A stretch of 31,301 bases of DNA from Trichomonas tenax. Taxonomy: Eukaryota; Parabasalia; Trichomonadida; Trichomonadidae. Location of the stretch: positions 1 through 31,301 of the forward strand of contig JALKBU010000601.1 in assembly GCA_023091735.1 (NCBI GenBank), in the 5' to 3' direction. Of the stretch, positions 25,886 through 31,301 are shown piece by piece; the stretch's first letter is position 1, and each line of letters begins with the position of its first letter. The notes beneath the pieces were generated by a model. The model had not been told where the DNA came from, made no database searches, and saw only the letters and a list, made by a program, of their open reading frames with translations. Made by a program: the position numbers and the translations under genes.

Positions 25886-26431
25886 ATGAACAAGCAGTTT
25901 TATACAATCAAAACTCAGATAGACATTAACCAGAAAGAGGAAAAGCTGGCGCAATTCCGTGATGTCTTCGGAGATTACACAGAATATCAAAGCAAAATCA
26001 CGATTTACAAGCAATCGAGAATTGTTATTCAAGTTAGCGAGGCAATTGGGCAGCCAGGCTTTGCTACAGTAACAACATTGGGAAGCTACTTCAAGACTAA
26101 GGACCCATCGAAGTCGGTTTACTTACAGAACATGGTTTCCAGCAAAATAACAGGCGATGTTCACGCTTTCCTCAGATCTTTCGGTGACAAGATGGTTATG
26201 GAGCGTCAATGGAATGAAAGAGGCTACGCTTTCAAGCAAGATAAGATGAATATCCGTCTTTTTGCAATTTTCGATGAAAACGGTCGTGAAAAATATTCAG
26301 ATGTCATGGCTGTTGTCTTTGATTCAACGAGCAACTACACAGATAACCAAGAGACAATTTGTGCAACTCTTGATAAAGCATTTAACTCAGTTTTAGAAGG
26401 CTACGACCGTTTCAATCCAGATGCAAGATAA
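25886..26431 (+). CDS. Mediator subunit 18-like protein
   Basis: 181 residues. MED18 sits in the Mediator head module (with MED20 and MED8), which links activators to RNA polymerase II. The recognisable part is VHAFLRSFGDKMVMERQWNE plus RGYAFKQDKMNIRLFAIF (about 94-128), which follows the MED18 pattern: an FL-x-x-x-G-x-x-x-x-x-E helix, then the strand with G-x-x-F-x-x-x-x-M-x-I-x-x-x-x-IF. The N-terminal KLAQFRDVFGDYTEYQSKITIY segment fits the first helix and strand of the fold, and the ending LEGYDRFNPDAR fits the family's final helix. The match is by eye to the human sequence pattern and would be novel for so divergent a lineage. Start and upstream initiator are clear. If not MED18, it is an uncharacterised small protein. 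Confidence 0.6.
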   Translation: MNKQFYTIKTQIDINQKEEKLAQFRDVFGDYTEYQSKITIYKQSRIVIQVSEAIGQPGFATVTTLGSYFKTKDPSKSVYLQNMVSSKITGDVHAFLRSFGDKMVMERQWNERGYAFKQDKMNIRLFAIFDENGREKYSDVMAVVFDSTSNYTDNQETICATLDKAFNSVLEGYDRFNPDAR

Positions 26432-26658
26432 GTTTTTCTCTGCTTTATAACTTTGTTTTTTTTTTCGATCAATTATTAATGACTTATAAAAATAAAAAAT
26501 GTTAAGCCTTTTCATAATCAATAATCTATCCAATGCTATAACTTACTAATCATGTTTATTAAAATCACAATATTTAAACATTGTAATTCCTGACAATTTC
26601 AAAAATTTGAACATAATAATAAGAAAATACAAACATTTATATAGAAATTAAAAAACAG

Positions 26659-27666
26659 TTATTGAGAATTTTGGGTGAAGAAAGGGTGTTGCAATGCTTC
26701 GCTTGCTGTAATTCTTTCAGCATGGTCAACAGTTAAAAGTTTTTGTACGAGATCAAATGCATTCTCGTCTTTCTTGGATGGCCTGCACATTGAGAAATAC
26801 CAACTCCAATTTGCCTTTTGATTAGAAGGAAACAGAGATATTGCGCCTTGAGGAACAGATAATCCGTATTTTTCAACATAATTGATAATAGAGTCCATTC
26901 CACACAGACCAGCAACAGAAGCAATCATTTCATCAATAGTTTTGCCTTCAAAAAATGGATATTTGAATAATAATTCAGCAAAAACGCATCCAGCGCCCCA
27001 AATATCAACACCATAGTCGTAGCATTGATAGTTCAACAATAATTCTGGTGCTTTATAGCGTAAAGTCGAAACTCGAGTAGAGTAAGGTTGCTGAGCAATA
27101 TAGAAGTCCGAAAGACCCCAATCAATGATGCAGGTCTGTGCTTTGTTTTGATGGATCAAAATATTGCCTGGTTTTATATCTCTGTGCATAATTCCTTGTC
27201 TGTGACAACAATCGAGAGACTGAAGAAGTGAATACATTATACTTCTTATATCGTTCATGGAAATGACAGGGCCTAAGGATTTAAATGCAATGCTGTCGAA
27301 ATATTCCGTAACAATCGAAATTGTTTGGCTTTGTTCATCTAATACGGCATCAGTGAAGCCAACAACGTTTGGAATAGATGAAACTTTCTTTAAAATTGAT
27401 ATTTCTCGATAAACTTTTATCATCGGAATTGATTTAAGAATTTTTATTGCAACTTTGGTCTTTCCGTTCATTGAACCAAGAAAAACCGTAGAATATTTCC
27501 CACTGCCGAGAGGCTTTATTAATTCATAATTGTCTGGTGGAGAAAATTGAATTTTACTTGATTCTTCTGTATCTTTTTGTATTTTTTCGGCTGTGTTGAC
27601 ATCCGAGTAAACTCTGGAGACAGTGATGATTCTGTATTTATTAGCTTCTTGATTAGCTGCAGTCAT
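26659..27666 (-). CDS. casein kinase 2 alpha-like protein kinase
   Basis: 335 residues from the second codon of the frame (the preceding GTG is not a likely start). CK2 marks are VSRVYSDVN near residues 16-24 (usual SRVYADVN, the N-terminal segment that keeps CK2 constitutively active), GSGKYSTVF (54-62), the lysine in VAIKIL, HRDIKPGN (161-168) and DWG (182-184) in place of DFG, which is nearly diagnostic. Two CK2 features are altered. The basic stretch after the ATP lysine (KKKKIKRE in most) is SIPMIKVYREI, and the p+1 loop reads STRVSTLRYKAPELL, not RVASRYFKGPE. Both normally read acidic substrates, so specificity may differ. A CK2-beta partner is not in the window. It is divergently transcribed from the four-helix membrane protein gene. 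Confidence 0.88.
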   Translation of the reverse strand: MTAANQEANKYRIITVSRVYSDVNTAEKIQKDTEESSKIQFSPPDNYELIKPLGSGKYSTVFLGSMNGKTKVAIKILKSIPMIKVYREISILKKVSSIPNVVGFTDAVLDEQSQTISIVTEYFDSIAFKSLGPVISMNDIRSIMYSLLQSLDCCHRQGIMHRDIKPGNILIHQNKAQTCIIDWGLSDFYIAQQPYSTRVSTLRYKAPELLLNYQCYDYGVDIWGAGCVFAELLFKYPFFEGKTIDEMIASVAGLCGMDSIINYVEKYGLSVPQGAISLFPSNQKANWSWYFSMCRPSKKDENAFDLVQKLLTVDHAERITASEALQHPFFTQNSQ

Positions 27667-27789
27667 CACTTAAAAAATTTTGTTGTAATTTAATTCGGCA
27701 CTTTTAGTAAAAATAAAAGTGGCATTTGTAAATAGTCAAATCGACAAAATAAATGTGACAAGTGAAATAAAAGTGACCATTTTTGAAGA
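27667..27789. promoter_or_regulatory. bidirectional promoter region
   Basis: The 123 bases between two divergent starts contain TTTGTAAATAGTCAAATCGACAAAAT-type words (ATTTGTAAA, AGTCAAAT, CGACAAA), GTGACAAGTGAAATAAAAGTGAC, and AAAAGTGACCATTTTT just before the plus-strand ATG. The last is nearly identical to AAAAAGTGAACATTTTTT at 28608 and AAAAAGTGACAATTG at the heat shock gene. Confidence 0.5.
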
Positions 27790-28311
27790 ATGGGTTTTCT
27801 TGAGGCAGCTTTCTTCAATTTTAGCTCTATAATGTATTTTGTGACACCAGTGGTCTCATCGTTCACAACTTTATTGTTTGTGATCGTTTGGGTCAAGTCT
27901 AAGAAGTATACAGCTAAAAAAGGAAACATTGTTTTACTTCTCATCATATTGTTAGCATATCTCAGTGAAAATATCGTTTTCTTCATTGCTGCTTTATCAC
28001 AACCTGCATATGACATGGGATTTTGGATCACTGAATTCTCATCTGTCGTTTTATTCTATTTATCGGTATTTACTTTCTTCATTGGCCTCATTGTTGGTAT
28101 TTTCAGAGGCTTTATCAATGCAAGAACATTCAAGACATTTACAAAAATATCGTTGTTTTCTGTTACTTACCAAATTTCTATCTGCTTGGCTTTCGGAACA
28201 CCGGCTATGGGATGCCAAGCTCTTTTCTACATCCTTCAAAGCTTGGTCCGCTTATTTGTTGCTACAAGCAGCAGACTCAACGGACAAATCCGCAAGGTCA
28301 AGAAGGAGTAA
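27790..28311 (+). CDS. four-helix membrane protein, family unknown
   Basis: 173 residues, very hydrophobic. Helices are predicted by eye at about 16-34, 46-70, 80-108 and 120-152, separated by basic loops (KSKKYTAKKGN, RGFINARTFKTFTK). The C terminus is basic (RLNGQIRKVKKE), which with the positive-inside rule suggests N and C termini in the cytosol. There is no signal peptide, no tetraspanin CC motif and no family I can name. The ATG sits 9-10 bases after the initiator-like CCATTTTTG. The stop TAA is followed by TTAATAAAG. It lies 316 bases before the ubiquitin-like membrane protein gene in the same direction. Confidence 0.72.
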   Translation: MGFLEAAFFNFSSIMYFVTPVVSSFTTLLFVIVWVKSKKYTAKKGNIVLLLIILLAYLSENIVFFIAALSQPAYDMGFWITEFSSVVLFYLSVFTFFIGLIVGIFRGFINARTFKTFTKISLFSVTYQISICLAFGTPAMGCQALFYILQSLVRLFVATSSRLNGQIRKVKKE

Positions 28312-28627
28312 TTGCTGTTTTATTAATAAAGTATTATGTTATATTTTTAATTATTTTGTCATTATTTTTATAGACAAAATACCACATCAAAATCTAACTA
28401 TACAATGATAATGAAGTATACTGAGAAAGCAATGTAAGCTTATCGATTGATGATATCTAATAATTTATATTTTTTGTATAAATATCTTGAAACATCTATG
28501 AGGTAAATTGGAGTGGTTCTATGCATGTGAAATAATATATTGCGGTGGAGAAATTAAGTTATTTTTGGAGGTTTCGAATTTTTGACAAAATATTTAACAC
28601 TTGTCAAAAAAGTGAACATTTTTTATA
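28312..28627 (+). promoter_or_regulatory. spacer and promoter-like region of the ubiquitin-like gene
   Basis: AT-rich spacer. The last 50 bases carry TTTTTGACAAAATATTTAAC, CACTTGTCAAAAA and AAGTGAACATTTTTTATA ending at the ATG: two TGACAAA/TTGTCAA words and an ACATTTTTT initiator-like site. Confidence 0.5.
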
Positions 28628-29251
28628 ATGGAGAACGAGCTTGTGACGGTATCTACCCAAGAAAATTCAACATATCCTCTTGCAAATTATCTTTTCGAGG
28701 AGAACCTCGACTACGTCAAGGATTTAAATACGAAAAATAGTGCAAACAAGATCTCTGTCCATGTGAAATGTATTTATCCAGATCCAGAAAACCCCGGAGA
28801 ACTTATTCCTAAGTCAGGATCACTCTCAATAGCTGCAGGAAAGCCAATCAGCCAAATTAGCAAAGAATTTCTCACGACATACCCCGAAATTCCGAACAAA
28901 ACTTATTATATCAGCTACGACCAGCTTCTTTTCAGGGAAGGTACACTCGCACAGTGCGGCATTACGCATGGCAAATCCGTTGAACTTATTGCTCCTGGTA
29001 AAAACCACGCAGCATATCACAATGAAGGATTGAATTTCCTTGTTTTTTCACTTATTCCATTTATTATCGGAGTAGCTTCTATAGTATTCTCAATGACATC
29101 AGGATCAAGTGTAGGAAACACATACCAAGCTTTGTTCTTATTCTTAGGTTTGCTTTTCCTCATTCCTTCCGTCCTTATTGGTGTTATTGGAATGATCCTT
29201 ATTCCTGAATGTCCTATGCCATGTTATTTCAATGGTACAGAGTGGTGTTAG
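28628..29251 (+). CDS. ubiquitin-like-domain membrane protein
   Basis: 207 residues. Residues about 40-122 look like a ubiquitin-like fold: ISVHVKCIYP as strand 1, SGSLSIAAGKPISQISKEFLTTYP as strand 2 and helix, and YYISYDQLLFREGTLAQCGI with HGKSVELI as the L-x-x-x-x-TL-x-x-x-GI-x-x-G-x-x-v ending. It lacks a terminal GG, so it is a built-in domain and not a conjugatable tag. Two membrane helices follow (about 134-157 and 166-190), then a short cysteine-containing tail (PECPMPCYFNGTEWC). This layout is known from ER and Golgi membrane proteins with a cytosolic ubiquitin-like domain (for example the TMUB type), but the detail does not identify a family. It may recruit a ubiquitin-system partner to a membrane. 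ATG and initiator are clear. Confidence 0.65.
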   Translation: MENELVTVSTQENSTYPLANYLFEENLDYVKDLNTKNSANKISVHVKCIYPDPENPGELIPKSGSLSIAAGKPISQISKEFLTTYPEIPNKTYYISYDQLLFREGTLAQCGITHGKSVELIAPGKNHAAYHNEGLNFLVFSLIPFIIGVASIVFSMTSGSSVGNTYQALFLFLGLLFLIPSVLIGVIGMILIPECPMPCYFNGTEWC

Positions 29252-29329
29252 TAAAATTTTTGTTTTATTTCTTTTATTAACAAAACCATACTGTTAGAAC
29301 AAAGTTTAAGTTTTAATCACATTATACAT

Positions 29330-30211
29330 TTAAGCAGTAACTGGTGGTGCAGGCCATCTTGTAATCGATTCTGCTGTTGGCTTTTTAGCAGAAGGCTGAT
29401 TCTCATTAATATCAGTTGAGAACTCACCCATATAGAGCTTACATCCTTCTGTCGATGGAGCGAGATTACCATTAAATAATTTCATTGATTCAGCAAAGTT
29501 GCCCTCGAAGTAATAGATGTATCCCTTATTGATGTTCTTGAGTGCATCGTTCTTTACTTTACCGAAGTATGCATTTGCAATTTTCCTTTCTCCAATTGAC
29601 AAACAAACTCTACCAATGCAGGAGAGTGTCTCATCATCATTGACTTTCTCTGGTGCCATGAATTCTTTAAGGAAACTTGTAATTATTGGATATTCGTTCA
29701 TAGAATGAAGAATTGATATAATATTTTCACCAATGTAGTTCAATCTCGATGTGATAACGTTTATTGCGTTTGCGCAAGACATAAGGAACTCGTCTGTTCT
29801 TGTTTTGTCTGTTAATAAGATTTCGCGTTCCGAAATTTGAGTCTTTAAGTAATCAAGAACCTTTGTGTAGAATCTGAATAATCTCATGAATTTGTTGAAT
29901 GTGTCCCCACCAGTTGTACTCGTCATCATTACTAACATCATCATATCAAATGGCGGTGCTGGATATCCAGGATCGAGATAGTCCTCATTCCACTTATCCA
30001 TGTACTCGTTTATTGACTGGAGATACATATTTGAGTGCGTTGTCGTTTCCTGGAATTCATTTCGTTTAAAATATGCCAAAACTTTAATGAAGTGGTACCT
30101 AAAAACTAGTTCCTCATCACCAGGCTGGACTCTAGAGAAGACCAAGAGATTATGAAAGTCACCGCTCTGAATCCGATCCAAGTCAGACTTAAATTCGCTA
30201 AGCCCCCACAT
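29330..30211 (-). CDS. TRAPPC12-like TPR protein
   Basis: 293 residues, mostly helical. TRAPPC12 is a TPR subunit of the TRAPPIII tethering complex in ER-Golgi/autophagy traffic. SGDFHNLLVFSRV near the N terminus matches the family's first helix ('H-x-DFHGAL'), APPFDMMMLVMM fits its 'vPFSMRILHAEL' segment, and ETLSCIGRVCLSIGERKIAN followed by AYFGKV (about 197-223) fits the TPR beginning 'lLSGIGRiFLQIGDIKTAEKYF'. NINKGYIYYFEGNFAESMKLF is the next TPR. It is shorter than animal TRAPPC12 (about 735 residues), keeping only the C-terminal half that is conserved. The protein ends SAKKPTAESITRWPAPPVTA. The start ATG follows TTTGACATTAAA at 4 bases. A generic TPR protein is the alternative. Confidence 0.6.
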   Translation of the reverse strand: MWGLSEFKSDLDRIQSGDFHNLLVFSRVQPGDEELVFRYHFIKVLAYFKRNEFQETTTHSNMYLQSINEYMDKWNEDYLDPGYPAPPFDMMMLVMMTSTTGGDTFNKFMRLFRFYTKVLDYLKTQISEREILLTDKTRTDEFLMSCANAINVITSRLNYIGENIISILHSMNEYPIITSFLKEFMAPEKVNDDETLSCIGRVCLSIGERKIANAYFGKVKNDALKNINKGYIYYFEGNFAESMKLFNGNLAPSTEGCKLYMGEFSTDINENQPSAKKPTAESITRWPAPPVTA

Positions 30212-30255
30212 TTTAATGTCAAATCATTTATTTTACATGTCAAAAAATAATTTAT
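30212..30255 (-). promoter_or_regulatory. promoter-like region of the TRAPPC12-like gene
   Basis: Read on the minus strand, TTTTTTGACATGTAAAATAA is followed by ATGATTTGACATTAAA and the ATG. It is one of the cleanest examples of the TGACATGTAAA form of the shared element. Confidence 0.55.
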
Positions 30256-31151
30256 CATTATGTATAATTTGAGAGAAAAATATTTTGTTGGTAAAGGACT
30301 GGAAGAATATGTGTTTGTTCCTTTCGATTCACCTATAATTGATACTTTAATTAATCCAAGCAATCATGTTTAAATTCTTAATGAATAACATGTTTTGATT
30401 AATTTTTTCGAATGAACTTTAGTACGAACTGTGGCAAAACTGTGCAATATTGTATTCTCTAATACATCAAGTGATTATGTACATTTTCATGCAGAGTATA
30501 ATCAATCATTTATTTTCAAACATATTTGTGATATCACATTAATCAAAATCATCATTTTGATATTACATCAATCAGTCACAATCGGTCATCATTTCGATAT
30601 GAAATAAATCATCAACTTTTAATTGTAGTTATGATATTTGATCAGGCAGTCATATTTGTTTATCATTGTGATATGAATTCAAAGATGAACCAATGAAACA
30701 TATTTCTCGTATAAATTAAAACTTGGCATGAACCAAAAACATCACGACTTTTGTTTCAAATCGACAAAATTAACCAAAAAAAATTGAATATAAACAATAA
30801 ATCATTTATAATATGAAAAAGTAAATAAAAATCGTTTTCATTTTAATTATGAATAATATTGGAAGCAAGTTATTAGCAGCTAATAAAGATATATGTTATA
30901 TATCACTTGAGATTAACATTGAATCACTTTTTTGTGATGATGCAAATTGTTAAAATTAATTTTATTGTAGATAAGATATCAAAACTTTGCTTGTATTTAA
31001 AAAACATTTCATTCTGTTTTGCAGTTCCTTTGCAGTTTCACATACATCGCAATATGCTAGAATATGAATAAGTTCAACATTTTGCTTAAAATAAACACAA
31101 AAAGTTATATTTTATGCAAAGCAACAGACATTTTCATTCATGAATTGAGTT
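30256..31151. other. AT-rich spacer with degenerate short repeats
   Basis: No gene. From about 30510 to 30690 a loose tandem pattern recurs: variants of TCATTTTGATATNACATNAATCA (split for reading as TCATTTTGATAT and ACATCAATCA), about four or five copies with many changes. The remainder holds nothing recognisable. Confidence 0.4.
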
Positions 31152-31301
31152 TCATTGTTGAAGTTGATTGACTACTTCATTATATCTTGGCATTGGTTCG
31201 TCTTTGAAAGTATAGGCTGGATTTGTGAAGGAATGTGAAAAGTCTAATGGATCATAGTGTATTCCTTCTGATAATTCTGGATTCTCAAAATGTAACTGTT
31301 T
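31152..31301 (-). CDS. C-terminal end of a gene running off the window, tail with NPxY-type motif
   Basis: The last 49 codons and stop of a minus-strand gene. The sequence is acidic and hydrophilic with no membrane segment in view. TNPAYTFKDEPMPRYNEVV contains NPAY (an NPxY endocytic-type motif) and YNEV (a Y-x-x-hydrophobic motif), so it could be the cytosolic tail of a surface or lysosomal membrane protein. The S28 peptidase in this window ends in a similar NPGGY. The part of the protein that would identify it lies outside the window. Confidence 0.55.
   Translation of the reverse strand, partial: KQLHFENPELSEGIHYDPLDFSHSFTNPAYTFKDEPMPRYNEVVNQLQQ

Noticed and set aside
27690..28031. Long minus-strand frame opposite the four-helix membrane protein
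   Set aside because: A shadow of the plus-strand gene, which has the promoter elements and a coherent membrane topology.

Overview
The window looks like AT-rich nuclear DNA of a parabasalid protist, a trichomonad such as Tritrichomonas or Trichomonas (genus not settled). The evidence is intronless eukaryotic genes on both strands with short AT-rich spacers, start codons a few to ~30 bases downstream of initiator-like TCA/ACA(T)n sites, stop codons often running into TAAA, and a gene set with trichomonad-type features: an S28 serine peptidase with a cytoplasmic tail, a tetraspanin, ankyrin-family debris, and divergent CK2, DYRK, Mediator, TRAPP and Vps33 proteins. No rRNA, tRNA, CRISPR array, bacterial operon or intact transposase was recognised.

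Layout. 1-941: no intact gene, one GC-richer decayed stretch. 942-2135 (-): SAPS-like helical-repeat protein. 2136-8860: a gene desert. Its core (about 3163-7277) is packed with long inverted repeats, each with its own sequence, which would fold as RNA hairpins with arms of about 20-58 nt. It is followed by a decayed coding stretch (7316-7493, -) with promoter-like elements beside it. 8890-10440 (-): fragments of a broken ankyrin-repeat gene. 10731-15427 (+): Vps33-like SM protein, a GT31/Fringe-like glycosyltransferase and an unrecognised 496-residue protein. 15462-18567 (-): mRNA cap methyltransferase and a coiled-coil protein. 18767-21057 (+): small unknown protein and a class II DYRK-like kinase. 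21403-21738 (-): small heat shock protein. 21739-23127: non-coding, with one possible structured RNA. 23128-24681 (+): membrane-anchored S28 peptidase. 24995-25618 (-): tetraspanin. 25886-26431 (+): MED18-like protein. 26659-27666 (-): CK2-alpha-like kinase, divergent from a four-helix membrane protein (27790-28311, +). 28628-29251 (+): ubiquitin-like membrane protein. 29330-30211 (-): TRAPPC12-like TPR protein. 31152-31301 (-): C-terminal end of another gene with an NPxY-type tail.

The genes do not form one pathway. They are ordinary housekeeping genes: membrane traffic and lysosomal functions (Vps33, TRAPPC12-like, S28 peptidase, tetraspanin), mRNA synthesis and capping (MED18-like, cap methyltransferase) and signalling (CK2, DYRK, SAPS). 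Many share a short upstream element built from TTTGTCA/TGACAAA or TGACATGTAAA, which I read as a candidate core promoter motif.

The most unusual feature is the hairpin cluster at 3.1-7.3 kb. Next are three otherwise intact genes with no usable ATG (Vps33-like, GT31-like, tetraspanin) and the possible structured RNA near 22.2 kb.
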